Source: Mycobacterium sp. BK086
Lineage (GTDB): Bacteria > Actinomycetota > Actinomycetes > Mycobacteriales > Mycobacteriaceae
DNA length: 64,000 bases
Reading direction: 5' to 3'
Assembly: GCA_004362315.1 (NCBI GenBank)
Contig: SNWL01000005.1
Span: 434,001 to 498,000, forward strand
Translations under genes and position numbers: made by a program
In this document: piece by piece, positions 33,237 through 42,128 of the stretch
Position numbering within the stretch: position 1 is the stretch's first letter
How the letters are laid out: each line of letters begins with the position of its first letter
The notes under the pieces: model-generated
What the model was told of the DNA's origin: nothing
The model's input: the letters and a program-made list of their open reading frames with translations, nothing else
Databases searched by the model: none

Positions 33237-34091
33237 TCAGTCCCGCTGCAGGAAGCCCATCACGGTGCTCTCGAAAGCCTGCTTGGCCTCGATCATCACC
33301 CAGTGCCCGCAGTTGGGGAACACGTGCAGCTCGGCGTTGGAGATGGTGCGCATCGGGATCAGGGCCATGTCCAGCGGGCTGACCCGGTCGTCGCGGCCCC
33401 ACGTCAGCAGGGTCGGTGCCTTGACCTTGTGCATGGTGGCCCAGGGGAGCGGGAAGTCGGCGTTACGCATCATCTTCGTCATCGCCGCGAACGCGGCCTT
33501 GCCGTACATCCGGCGCGCACTCGCCAGAGTCTCGGGGTCGGTGGCCAGCGCCCAGCGCTCCTCGATGAGCTGTTCGGTCACCAGTGCCGGGTCGTAGACC
33601 ATCGAATTGAGCCAGTCGACAAGGCGCTGCCGGGTGGGATCCTCGGTGAATTCCTGCAGAAGCCGGATGCCCTCACTGGGGCCCGAACTGAAGATGTTCG
33701 TGCCGATTCCGCCGATGGTCACCAGCTTGCCGATCCGGTCGGAAAAGTTGATCGCGAAATTGATGCCGACGCCGCCGCCCATCGAGTTGCCGATCACGTC
33801 GACCTTGTCCAGGCCCAGGGCGTCGACGAAGGCGGGTACCGCGGCCTGCGCGTCCAGCATCGGGTGGCCGCCGAAATCGTCACTCACCCCGAAACCGGGG
33901 AATTCCAGCACCAGGCAGCGGTAGTGCTGCGCGAAGAAGTCCAGGTTGCCGCGGAAATTACGCCAGCCGGTGACGCCGGGGCCGGAGCCGTGCAACAGCA
34001 GCAGAACGGGGCCTTCGCCGGCCTCGTGATAGCGCAGAACGCCCTTCTCGGTGGAGATCTCGCGCTGCGTGCCCTCGTAAGTCGTATCCAC
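33237..34091 (-). CDS. Meta-cleavage product hydrolase, HsaD/BphD-like alpha/beta hydrolase
   Basis: A 284-aa hydrolase. LLLHGSGPGVTGWRNF is the conserved oxyanion segment of C-C bond hydrolases; the triad is S103 (GNSMGGG), D234 or D235 (WGRDDRVSP) and H263 (NCGHWVMIE). MCP hydrolases such as HsaD and BphD cut the product of extradiol ring cleavage, and the two VOC dioxygenases nearby make such products. Length is typical. It is convergent to the BVMO and probably has its own promoter in the 127-bp gap before the cyclase gene. Confidence 0.87.
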   Translation of the reverse strand: MDTTYEGTQREISTEKGVLRYHEAGEGPVLLLLHGSGPGVTGWRNFRGNLDFFAQHYRCLVLEFPGFGVSDDFGGHPMLDAQAAVPAFVDALGLDKVDVIGNSMGGGVGINFAINFSDRIGKLVTIGGIGTNIFSSGPSEGIRLLQEFTEDPTRQRLVDWLNSMVYDPALVTEQLIEERWALATDPETLASARRMYGKAAFAAMTKMMRNADFPLPWATMHKVKAPTLLTWGRDDRVSPLDMALIPMRTISNAELHVFPNCGHWVMIEAKQAFESTVMGFLQRD

Positions 34092-34207
34092 GGCTGCTAT
34101 CCGAACATCGCCGCCGTGAGGATGGCAACCAGGGGTTCCGGTGACCGGGTCGCGACATCGATAAATTCACCACCCGCCACAGCAGCCTCATTGGTCACAT
34201 CGTGCGG

Positions 34208-34213
34208 TAATCT
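34208..34213 (+). promoter_or_regulatory. -10 hexamer TAATCT before the cyclase gene
   Basis: TAATCT, close to the TATAAT form, ends 5 nt before the GTG at 34219. Either that GTG is used leaderless, or the ATG at 34261, which has GAAGGGA upstream, is used from a leadered transcript. Confidence 0.45.
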
Positions 34214-34218
34214 GCTCC

Positions 34219-36438
34219 GTGATCCGTGTCTTTCGGATCATGGCGGGCGAAGGGATGCCTATGGCAGAGGTGTCTGAACAAGACGCTGCCGAAACGCCGC
34301 GAACCCGCCTGGAGCGTTTCCGTCGTCGTCGGCTGCTCTCGCACGTCAGCATCATGTCCAAGCTGATCCTGATGATGGTGCTGTGCAGCATGCTGGCAGC
34401 GGTGGTGATCGGGGGCATCGCCTTCCACGCCGGGCGCGCGTCGATCCGTGAGGCCGTGTTCAGTCGGCTCACCGAGGTCAGGGAGTCGCAGACCCGCGCG
34501 CTCACGGGACAGATCACCGACCTGAGAAATTCACTGATCATCTACACCCAGGGCGGCGTCGCCGGAAACGCTCTCGAGGCGTTCACCACCGGATTCGATC
34601 AGCTGAACAATGCTCAGGTCAGTCCGGCTCAGTGGCAGAGCATCACCGACTACTACAGCAACACGTTCGTCAAGGACGTCGAGCACTACAGCGGGACGAA
34701 GCTCGATGCGAGCGCACTGTTGCCCACGACGCCCGCCGAACGGTACCTGCAGGCGAACTACACGGCGCTGCGCAAGAACGACGACGTCGCAATCACAATC
34801 GACGATGCCCACGACGGGAGTCAGTGGTCGGCGGCGAATGCGCGGTACCAGAACTTCTTTCGGGAGATCGTGACGCGCTTCGAGTTCGAGGACGCCTTGC
34901 TCATCGACAACCGAGGCAATGTGGTCTACAGCGCCTATAAGGATGTCGACCTCGGGACGAACATCATCGACGGACCCTACGCGGGATCGAAGCTCCACTC
35001 GGCGTATCTGAAAGCGATGTCGGCGAACGCCGTCGACTACGTCGGCTTCACCGACTTCGAGCTGTACCAGCCGGCCGAGATGCAGCCGACCGCGTGGATG
35101 GTGGCGCCCCTGATCAGGAACGGACGCGCGGAAGGTGTTCTGGCGCTGCAGTTCCCGATCACCAAGATCAACTCGCTGATGACCTTTGACCAGAAATGGC
35201 AGGAGTCGGGGATGGGCGACACCGGCGAGACGGTGTTGGGCGGTCCGGACGACCTGATGCGATCGGATTCGCGGCTGTTCCTGGAGAATCCTCAGCAATA
35301 CAAGACCGACGTCGTCAACGCCGGTACCCCACCGGACGTCGCCGATATGGCGATCCGCCAAGGCGGCACCACACTGATCCAGAAGATGACCTCAGAGGCT
35401 ACCGTCAACGCCCAGCGGGGCGAGACGGGAACCGTGATCACCAAGGACTATCTCGGCCAGAACACGTTGCAGGCCTACGCGCCCCTGGTGATCAAGGACT
35501 CCGACCTGCACTGGTCGATCGTCGCGAAAGTGACCACCGAGGAGGCCTTCGCCCGCGAATCGACCTTCACCAAGACCATGGTTCTGGTGACGACGGGAAT
35601 CATCTTCCTGGTGTGTCTGCTGGCCATCTATCTGGCGCAGATATTCGTGCGGCCGATCAGACGCCTGGAGGCCGGCGCGCAGCGGATCAGTGCGGGTGAC
35701 TACAACGTGGCGATCCCGGTCGACACCCGCGATGAGATCGGCGATCTGACAGCGGCATTCAACGAGATGGGCCGCAGCCTGACGGTCAAGGAAGACCTGA
35801 TCAACCAGCAGCGCAAAGAGAACGACGAATTGCTGCGCTCACTGATGCCGGACGCCCTCGCCGAACGCTACAAGCAGGGCGAGGAGACGATTTCGCTCGA
35901 GCATCCCAACGTCACTGTCATCTTCGCCGACATCATGGGGCTCGATCGCCTTCAGGCCGAGCTGGCCCCGGAGGCGTCCCTGACGCTGATCAACGAGCTG
36001 ATCCGCCAGATCGATGCCGCGGCAGACAGTCTCGGCATGGAAACCGTGCATACCGTTCGCAACGGCTACCTGGCGAGCTGTGGGCTCACCGTTCCGCGGC
36101 TGGACAATGTCCGCAGGACAGTGGATTTCGCGCTGGAATGCCAGCAGATCGTCGAGCGGTTCAACAGTGAGAACGGCACGGATCTTCGGGTGCGGGCCGG
36201 TATCGACACCGGCGCCGTCAGCAGTGGCCTGCTGGGCCGGCCGTCGGTGGTCTACGACATGTGGGGCGCGGTCGTCAATCTGGCGCATCAGATCAAAGAC
36301 GGCTCACCGCAACCGGGAATCTACGTCACCTCGAATGTCCACGATGTGCTGCAAGACTCCATGGATTTCGCCGACGCCGGCACGGTCTCGGTTGACGGTG
36401 AGGCGCAACCGATCTGGCGACTGTCGGAGCGTCACTGA
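34219..36438 (+). CDS. Membrane receptor-type class III nucleotide cyclase with degenerate active site
   Basis: A 739-aa protein: a basic N-terminus, TM1 (about 47-69), an extracytoplasmic sensor of about 380 residues resembling a double Cache domain, TM2 (453-477), HAMP (478-530), a short coiled linker, and a class III cyclase domain (565-735). The first metal Asp is present (D571 in VIFADIMG), as are D680 and N687 (DMWGAVVN). Three canonical positions are changed: the substrate Lys is H611, the second metal Asp is N615 (TVRNGY), and the transition-state Arg is Q691 (NLAHQ). It is probably inactive or unusual. ATG 34261 is an alternative start. One-base overlap with the channel gene. From memory, Rv2435c of M. 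tuberculosis is the counterpart. Confidence 0.85.
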   Translation: MIRVFRIMAGEGMPMAEVSEQDAAETPRTRLERFRRRRLLSHVSIMSKLILMMVLCSMLAAVVIGGIAFHAGRASIREAVFSRLTEVRESQTRALTGQITDLRNSLIIYTQGGVAGNALEAFTTGFDQLNNAQVSPAQWQSITDYYSNTFVKDVEHYSGTKLDASALLPTTPAERYLQANYTALRKNDDVAITIDDAHDGSQWSAANARYQNFFREIVTRFEFEDALLIDNRGNVVYSAYKDVDLGTNIIDGPYAGSKLHSAYLKAMSANAVDYVGFTDFELYQPAEMQPTAWMVAPLIRNGRAEGVLALQFPITKINSLMTFDQKWQESGMGDTGETVLGGPDDLMRSDSRLFLENPQQYKTDVVNAGTPPDVADMAIRQGGTTLIQKMTSEATVNAQRGETGTVITKDYLGQNTLQAYAPLVIKDSDLHWSIVAKVTTEEAFARESTFTKTMVLVTTGIIFLVCLLAIYLAQIFVRPIRRLEAGAQRISAGDYNVAIPVDTRDEIGDLTAAFNEMGRSLTVKEDLINQQRKENDELLRSLMPDALAERYKQGEETISLEHPNVTVIFADIMGLDRLQAELAPEASLTLINELIRQIDAAADSLGMETVHTVRNGYLASCGLTVPRLDNVRRTVDFALECQQIVERFNSENGTDLRVRAGIDTGAVSSGLLGRPSVVYDMWGAVVNLAHQIKDGSPQPGIYVTSNVHDVLQDSMDFADAGTVSVDGEAQPIWRLSERH

Positions 36439-37853
36439 TGGGCGACGTGTTCTTCTCGGCGTGGTTCTACTGGGCGGTGGGCATCGCCTTCGGTCTGCCG
36501 CTGGGCCTGGTCGTCCTCACCGAATGGCAACACGCGCTGCAACGCAAGCGAAGCGCGCTGCTGCGGCCGGTGACGATCCTGCGCAACTACCTGCTGCCGC
36601 TGGCCGCCCTGTTGCTGTTGATGCTGGAAGCCAATCAGATTCCGGCACAGGCGACGTCGGTGCGGGTGGTCGGCACGCTCGTCGCGTTCGTCATCCTCGT
36701 CCTGTTGCTCTCCGGCATCAACGCGGCGCTGTTCCAGAGCGCACCCGACGGTTCCTGGCGCAAACGGATGCCGTCGATCTTCCTCGACGTGCTGCGCTTC
36801 GTGCTGATCGCTGTGGGTCTGGCGATGATCTTCGCCTACATCTGGGGCGCGAACGTCAAGGGGCTGTTCACCGCGCTGGGCATCACGTCGATCGTCGTCG
36901 GTCTGACGCTGCAGAACTCGGTAGGCCAGATCATCTCCGGGCTGCTGATGCTGTTCGAGCAGCCGTTCAAGATCGGCGACTGGATCGAGACACCACAGGC
37001 CAAGGGGCGCGTCGTCGAAGTGAACTGGCGCGCCATCCATCTCGAGACGGGCACCGGGCTGCAGATCACCCCGAACTCCGTGCTGGCCAGTGCCTCGTTC
37101 ACGAACTTGAGCCGTCCGACGGGCAAGCACACCGCCGAGGTGATCACCGTCTTCGCCAGTGAGGATGCCCCGGACAAGGTGTGCGCCATGCTGACTCGCG
37201 TCGCGTCGGAACTTCCGCTGTGCGATCCGGATCGCAGCCCTGGCACGGTGCCGTTCGGTGGTGCGCAATACAAGACGAAAATCCCGCTGACGTCTCCCGC
37301 CGAGGACGGCAAGGCGACGGCCATGTTCCGGCGCTGGGTCTGGTATTCCGCGCGGCGGGAAGGGCTGCACCTCGATGAGGCAGACGACAGCTTCTCGAGT
37401 CCGGAGCTCGTCGAAGAGGGCATCGTCAAGATCGTCGGCCCGACGTTCCGGTTGAGCCACGACGAGCACCAGGACCTGATCGACCACGCGAGGATTGAGC
37501 TCTTCAGCGACGGCGAGATGATCCAGCGAGCCGGCGAGGTGCCGAGCGGGATGATGTTCGTGTTGTCGGGCACGATCCAGATGATGGCGATCCTGGAGGA
37601 CGGTTCCCAAGTGGTCGCCTGGACACAAGACGAGGGCTCGTTCGTGGGTCAGTCCACGCTGACCCGTCAGCCGGTGCTCGGATCGGCCTACGCCGTCGGT
37701 GAGGTTGCGGTGGTCTACGTCGGTCGGGACATGATCGCCGATCTGGTGCAGCGCAATCCGGAGCTGCTCCAGGAGCTGGGCCGCACCATCGACGAGCGCC
37801 GCGCGCATGTGCTTCGGGCGATCGACCAGGCCACCGACGCCGACATCGATTGA
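36438..37853 (+). CDS. MscS-type mechanosensitive channel with C-terminal cyclic-nucleotide-binding domain
   Basis: A 471-aa membrane protein. Hydrophobic segments at about 5-27, 48-66, 76-100 and 117-137 precede the pore region (ALGITSIVVGLTLQNSVGQIIS) and the MscS beta domain (FKIGDWIE, GRVVEVNWRAIHL, TPNSVLA). Residues 345-465 form a cNMP-binding beta roll (FSDGEMIQRAGEVPSGMMFVLSG). Its phosphate-binding cassette reads GSFVGQSTL...GSAYAV, where the usual Glu and Arg are not in place, so classical cAMP binding is doubtful. Start codon shares a base with the cyclase stop (TGATG), so the two are coupled. Likely a gated ion or solute channel controlled by its sensor partner. Confidence 0.85.
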   Translation: MGDVFFSAWFYWAVGIAFGLPLGLVVLTEWQHALQRKRSALLRPVTILRNYLLPLAALLLLMLEANQIPAQATSVRVVGTLVAFVILVLLLSGINAALFQSAPDGSWRKRMPSIFLDVLRFVLIAVGLAMIFAYIWGANVKGLFTALGITSIVVGLTLQNSVGQIISGLLMLFEQPFKIGDWIETPQAKGRVVEVNWRAIHLETGTGLQITPNSVLASASFTNLSRPTGKHTAEVITVFASEDAPDKVCAMLTRVASELPLCDPDRSPGTVPFGGAQYKTKIPLTSPAEDGKATAMFRRWVWYSARREGLHLDEADDSFSSPELVEEGIVKIVGPTFRLSHDEHQDLIDHARIELFSDGEMIQRAGEVPSGMMFVLSGTIQMMAILEDGSQVVAWTQDEGSFVGQSTLTRQPVLGSAYAVGEVAVVYVGRDMIADLVQRNPELLQELGRTIDERRAHVLRAIDQATDADID

Positions 37854-39061
37854 GCGCCATGGCTTCTCCTGCTGTGCATGACCTGGTGGTCGTCGGGGCG
37901 GGTATCGTCGGGCTGGCGGTGGCCAGGGAATGGACCAGGCGTCGCCCGGCCGATTCGGTGATGGTTCTCGAACGCGAGGCGGGGCCTGCACACCACCAGA
38001 CGGGCCACAACTCGGGGGTGATCCACGGCGGAATCTATTACCAGCCCGGATCGCTCAAGGCTCGGCTGTGCGTCGAGGGTGCCCGGCTGATGTACGAGTA
38101 CTGCGAACACAACGGCATCAGCCACGAACGGTGCGGCAAGCTGATCGTTGCGGTCTCGCCCGATGAGCTGGGCCGCCTCGGTGACCTGCACGCACGCGGC
38201 ATCGCCAACGAAGTGCCGGGACTGCGGCGCGTCGGGGCCGAGGAGATCGGCGAGATCGAGCCCAACGCTGTTGGGCTGCAAGCGCTCCACGCACCCAATA
38301 CCGGCATCGTCGACTATCCCGGGGTGGCACAGGCACTGGTCGACGAGCTGAGCGCGGCGGGCGTGACCGTCCGCTTCGGCACCGATGTCACCGCCATCGA
38401 CGGTGCGGGCAGTCCGGTGGTCCACACCGCAGACGGACCGGTGCGGGCCCGAACCGTCATCGCGTGCGCGGGCTTGTGGGCCGATCGACTGGCGCGGCGG
38501 GCCGGCGCACCGCGCGAGCCGCAGATCGTTCCGTTCCGCGGCGCGTACCTGGGGCTCAGGCCCACCGCGCGGCCCCGGCTGAACGGGATGATCTATCCGG
38601 TGCCCAACCCCGAGTTGCCCTTCCTGGGTGTGCACATCACCAAGCACATCACCGGCGATGTGACACTTGGTCCGACTGCGATGATGGTGGGTGCGCGCGA
38701 CGCATACGCGCTGCGCCGGTTGAGTATTCGGGACTCGTGGGAAACCCTGACCTGGCCCGGTACCTGGCGGGTGGCGCGCCGGTACTGGCGGGTGGGGCTC
38801 GATGAGATCCGGATGGCCGCCAGCCGTCGGGCATTCGTCACCGCCGCAGCCCGCTACATGCCCGGCCTCACCGTCGCCGACCTCGACGGCAGCTCGCACG
38901 CAGGGGTTCGCGCTCAAGCTGTCGGGCGCGATGGCGCACTGGTCGACGACTTCGTCATCTCCCGGGACGGTCAGATCTCACACGTGCGCAACGCGCCATC
39001 GCCGGCAGCCACGTCGGCGTTCGCACTGGCGCGCGAACTGGTCGACCGCGTCACCGGTTAG
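37850..39061 (+). CDS. lhgO: L-2-hydroxyglutarate oxidase
   Basis: A 403-aa FAD enzyme (400 aa from ATG 37859) of the DAO family: LVVVGAGIVGLAVAREW, then the LhgO-specific HHQTGHNSGVIHGGIYYQPGS, and GRCGKL-like HERCGKLIVAV. It oxidises L-2-hydroxyglutarate, a by-product of promiscuous dehydrogenases, to 2-oxoglutarate, feeding electrons to the membrane quinone pool. A TTG at 37850 would overlap the channel stop by four bases; ATG 37859 has no clear ribosome site, so both starts are possible. Functional link with the cyclase-channel pair is not evident. Confidence 0.88.
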   Translation: MSAMASPAVHDLVVVGAGIVGLAVAREWTRRRPADSVMVLEREAGPAHHQTGHNSGVIHGGIYYQPGSLKARLCVEGARLMYEYCEHNGISHERCGKLIVAVSPDELGRLGDLHARGIANEVPGLRRVGAEEIGEIEPNAVGLQALHAPNTGIVDYPGVAQALVDELSAAGVTVRFGTDVTAIDGAGSPVVHTADGPVRARTVIACAGLWADRLARRAGAPREPQIVPFRGAYLGLRPTARPRLNGMIYPVPNPELPFLGVHITKHITGDVTLGPTAMMVGARDAYALRRLSIRDSWETLTWPGTWRVARRYWRVGLDEIRMAASRRAFVTAAARYMPGLTVADLDGSSHAGVRAQAVGRDGALVDDFVISRDGQISHVRNAPSPAATSAFALARELVDRVTG

Positions 39062-39062
39062 C

Positions 39063-40373
39063 TCAGTACTGCCGATACCTGCGCTGGACGTGGGCCTGAC
39101 GAATCGCGATCTGGGCAGCGCGCTCGTCCGGTGCGACAGTGCGGGTGGTGGCCGGAAGAAGCTCCCGTACGTCGGCGAGTTGCACTGTGCTGACCGTGAT
39201 CTCGGGTAGTTGCTCGGGGTCTTGAGAATATGTCCAGCGGAAGCTCAGGAAGCCCTTCTGCAACCCGGTGGTGTCCAGCCAGTTCGGCACGCCGGGATCG
39301 GCGGCGGCGATGACGTAGCGGACCACACCGTCCTCATCGGGCTCGGCCTGGAAACCGTTGAGGCTGGACTGGTGATTGGCGTAGTCCAGCGACTCACCCC
39401 AGAGGTTGCTCAGGTGAAATCCGCTGTAGGCGGGCACGACTGGAACCGTCGCCTCGATCAGCAGTGCCTCGTCGGCGGCGAGGTCGAACACCCCGCCCGA
39501 GTAGACGTTGGTGTTCTGGCCGCCACCGGTGGCCAGGTTGGCGCGCGCGGGCGCGTTCAACCCGTTGCGGGGCATGAACGTCACGCCGTCGCCGTTGCGG
39601 TCGCCGTGGGCCTCCAGGATGACGTCGTAGAACTCGTTCCAGAATTTCATCTGGCCCTCGACGATCTCCCCGATGCGGCGCATCCGGCCCGCGGCGGCCG
39701 GAGCATCGATCGGTGTCGGGTGCCGCCCCTCGTAGCCGACCTGCACGATGTGCAGGTCGGGGCAGACCTCGGTGGCCCAGTCGTGAAACAGGATGCGCAC
39801 GATCAGGTATCGCGCTGTGCCAGTGCCGTTGTCGGTAACCTTGCGGCCGGACACGAAGTTGCCGTCATACCCCGCGGGTGGCTCGGGAGCGATGAGGATC
39901 TCGAACGTGCCGTCGTCGTCGATCTTCAGCTCGTCACTGTCCAGCGACCCGGTGATCATCCGGTGCGCCGGGCTGAGCTCCATCAGGCTGCCCGAGTCGC
40001 CGGCATAGGCGGTGTGTGTCTCGAAGATGAGGTACTGCGGTGCTTTCGGCAGCACTCTGCCACGGATCCGGTAGGTCTGGTTGCCGTCGATGGCCGCCGA
40101 CAGGTACAGCGCGTCGGCGTTGTCGATGGTGGCCTTGTCGGTCGGCTGGATCGCGCGCCGGAAGTACGGGAACGCCGGGTCTTCGAAAAAGGAGCGTTCG
40201 ATCGCCGCGAACGTGAAGCCGAGCAGATAGCGGTAACCCTCGGCCAGGCCTCGTTCACTGGCCGGGGGAGCGTGCAGTTCCTCGGAGTCGACGGCGTCGC
40301 GGGCGCGGTTCAGGGTGGCGATCAGGTCGTCCCAGGCCGCCCGCAGTTCGGCGCCGCCGTGATCAGTTGACAC
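39063..40373 (-). CDS. DUF1214-like protein
   Basis: A 436-aa protein of unknown function. The C-terminal half has the features I associate with DUF1214: YSGFHLSNLWGESLDYANHQSSLNG and a DPGVPNWLDTTGLQKGFLSF motif before a final RW. The N-terminal part begins with a helical segment of about 60 residues (LIATLNRARDAVDS). No signal peptide or metal motif. It overlaps the upstream sulfotransferase by 11 bp, so the two work as one unit, possibly modifying a lipid or sterol. The biochemical role is not known. Confidence 0.65.
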   Translation of the reverse strand: MSTDHGGAELRAAWDDLIATLNRARDAVDSEELHAPPASERGLAEGYRYLLGFTFAAIERSFFEDPAFPYFRRAIQPTDKATIDNADALYLSAAIDGNQTYRIRGRVLPKAPQYLIFETHTAYAGDSGSLMELSPAHRMITGSLDSDELKIDDDGTFEILIAPEPPAGYDGNFVSGRKVTDNGTGTARYLIVRILFHDWATEVCPDLHIVQVGYEGRHPTPIDAPAAAGRMRRIGEIVEGQMKFWNEFYDVILEAHGDRNGDGVTFMPRNGLNAPARANLATGGGQNTNVYSGGVFDLAADEALLIEATVPVVPAYSGFHLSNLWGESLDYANHQSSLNGFQAEPDEDGVVRYVIAAADPGVPNWLDTTGLQKGFLSFRWTYSQDPEQLPEITVSTVQLADVRELLPATTRTVAPDERAAQIAIRQAHVQRRYRQY

Positions 40374-41517
40374 CTGCGTGCTCTCCTTCGCTATCCCACC
40401 CGAACTGGTCGAAAAGTGCCGCGAGCCGCAGATGAATCGCTTCGGGTTCGAGGCCGAATTCTTCCAGGCTGTAGCGGTGGGTCGTTTCGTGCCCCTGTCC
40501 GCGGGACGCGCTCACGGCTGCGGCGACCTCGGGTGGCATGGTCAGGTCCAGTTCGTCGTACACCCGGGTCATCGTCACCGCCGGCTGCCCGACCAGATCG
40601 CGGTAGTCGACGACACAGGAACGGATTTCGGGGTGCCGGGCAAGCACCTCGAGTGGATGACAGTAGGAGTCGAACGACTGATCGGCCAGGATGGCCAGTG
40701 ATTCCAGGATGAGCCGGTCGTCGCGGCCCTGCAGCGCCCAGCTGGTCTGCAGCATCTTGAGCAGGCTTGGAATCGTCTCGTAGGGATTGCGCATCGGCAC
40801 AATGAATTTCGCGTCGGGGAAGGTCTCGATGAGCGCTTCGACGCGACCGCAGAACGTCGGATTCTTGCTCAGGTGGGTGCCACCGCCGTTGAGGGCCAGC
40901 TGCCTGCGCACACACTCTTTGTAGAAGGTCATCATCCGCCGGCGCTTCCGCTCGCTCCACCGGTCGACGTGGTAGAAGTCCAGCTGGCCGAGATAGGGGA
41001 ACAGCACGATCCAGAATCCGGACCCCAGCGACCAGGTGAGCAGGAAGTCGTCCTCCTCGGCGGCGAAGAATCCGGTGCGATGCATATCGTTGGTCTCGGC
41101 GAAGGTGCGCTCTTCGACCTCATCGATCTTGCGCCGCAACCGTTTTCCGAACAGCGTCTCGTCGGCGCGGAACAACAACCGCAACAACTTCTTCTCCAAC
41201 AGGGACGGAAAGAACATCTCGTACATCAGGACGACGCTGAACCGTCGATCCTGGGCCATCAGCCGGTGCAGGTAGGTGGTTCCGCTGCGGGCATGCCCGA
41301 CGGAGAACACCGGCTCGCGGACTTCGGTCCGGCGCAGCGATCCGAACAGCAGGGGATCCAGCGCAAAGCACACCGCGTGGATGGCAACCATCAGCGGAAC
41401 GCCGACGAGGAACGCCGCAAGCAGTTTTCGGCGCCGGGCCTTGTCGGTCTCGGCGCGCACCAATCGCAGCATCGTGACGTAGTTGCCGACGTCGAAGTAG
41501 AACCGCGTGCCGACCAT
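40363..41517 (-). CDS. Sulfotransferase family protein
   Basis: A 384-aa protein. The PAPS 5'-phosphosulfate loop is GHARSGTTYLH (residues 74-84) and the 3'-phosphate contacts are VPMRNPYETIPS. LNGGGTHLSKNPTF holds a conserved Lys-Asn pair. A hydrophobic stretch at 36-55 (FLVGVPLMVAIHAVCFALDP) may tether the enzyme to the membrane. It should transfer sulfate from PAPS to a hydroxyl group of a small molecule or glycolipid. It starts at an ATG with a leaderless promoter whose -35 lies within the TTGAC palindrome. Overlaps the DUF1214 gene downstream. Confidence 0.82.
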   Translation of the reverse strand: MVGTRFYFDVGNYVTMLRLVRAETDKARRRKLLAAFLVGVPLMVAIHAVCFALDPLLFGSLRRTEVREPVFSVGHARSGTTYLHRLMAQDRRFSVVLMYEMFFPSLLEKKLLRLLFRADETLFGKRLRRKIDEVEERTFAETNDMHRTGFFAAEEDDFLLTWSLGSGFWIVLFPYLGQLDFYHVDRWSERKRRRMMTFYKECVRRQLALNGGGTHLSKNPTFCGRVEALIETFPDAKFIVPMRNPYETIPSLLKMLQTSWALQGRDDRLILESLAILADQSFDSYCHPLEVLARHPEIRSCVVDYRDLVGQPAVTMTRVYDELDLTMPPEVAAAVSASRGQGHETTHRYSLEEFGLEPEAIHLRLAALFDQFGWDSEGEHAGVN

Positions 41518-41523
41518 GGTCGA

Positions 41524-41553
41524 AGGCTAGAAGCGAAAGATTGACAAAGTCAA
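41524..41553 (-). promoter_or_regulatory. Promoter with operator-like palindrome TTGAC-aaa-GTCAA overlapping the -35
   Basis: On the minus strand: -35 TTGACT (41553-41548), an 18-nt spacer, -10 TAGCCT (41529-41524), then 6 nt to ATG 41517. The palindrome TTGAC-aaa-GTCAA (41541-41553) covers the -35. The MarR gene lies directly upstream, so its product could block this promoter. Sequence elements are direct; the regulator link is inferred. Confidence 0.6.
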
Positions 41554-41570
41554 GCAATTGGCCGGGTTCA

Positions 41571-42053
41571 TCAGTCGTCGATCGGGGTGGTCATCGAGTC
41601 GGCGACGAACCGGGTCAAGAACGCAGCGAACTGGTCCAGTTCGGCGCCGGTCCAGCCGGAGAGCGCCCGCTGCAGGTGATCTCTGCGCATGTCTTGCAGC
41701 TTTCCGGCCACCCGACGGCCCTGCTTGCTGACCCCGACCAGCGAGACCCGAAGATCGGCCGGGTCGGGCTTGCGGGTCACCAATCCGGCGTCGACAAGGG
41801 CGGTCACCTGCCGGGTCGCCATCCCCACGTCCATGTGCGCACCGCGTGCGAGTGCACCCATGGCCTGCGGGCCGTGATCGATCAGAACCCGCAACAGTGC
41901 ATAGGAGGGCTGGGTCAGGGCGACCCCGGCGGCGGTGGCCTGACGGGCGAACAGAGATCGGCTGCTCGTCAGGCGCACAACTTGGGCCAGTGTTCTGCTG
42001 ATCGAGTCCAGCGACTCGTCCTTCGGTGAAGAAGTCAACAGCGTCCGTTCCAC
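41571..42053 (-). CDS. MarR-family transcriptional regulator
   Basis: A 160-aa protein with the MarR winged helix: [64 protein letters not shown], where DxRvsxVxxS is the wing typical of MarR. Flanking helices form the dimer interface. GTG start at 42053. It is upstream of the sulfotransferase and DUF1214 genes and divergent from an EamA exporter. MarR proteins usually respond to phenolics or oxidants and repress efflux or catabolic genes. Confidence 0.87.
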   Translation of the reverse strand: MERTLLTSSPKDESLDSISRTLAQVVRLTSSRSLFARQATAAGVALTQPSYALLRVLIDHGPQAMGALARGAHMDVGMATRQVTALVDAGLVTRKPDPADLRVSLVGVSKQGRRVAGKLQDMRRDHLQRALSGWTGAELDQFAAFLTRFVADSMTTPIDD

Positions 42054-42128
42054 TGGGTCCGTTTTTCATGGGGCGTCAGCACTGTTGATACCAGCCCGGC
42101 GATTCTGCGGCGCGGTGGGTGTCGTTCA

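Noticed and set aside
34219-34260. Fixing one start for the cyclase
   Set aside because: A leaderless GTG (34219) and a leadered ATG (34261, GAAGGGA) are both plausible; the longer is reported with a note.
36432-37991. Long antisense open frame (519 codons) opposite the MscS and LhgO genes
   Set aside because: Biased by high G+C third positions of the sense genes; it has no recognised domain, and its translation is rich in Arg, His and Gln as typical antisense frames.
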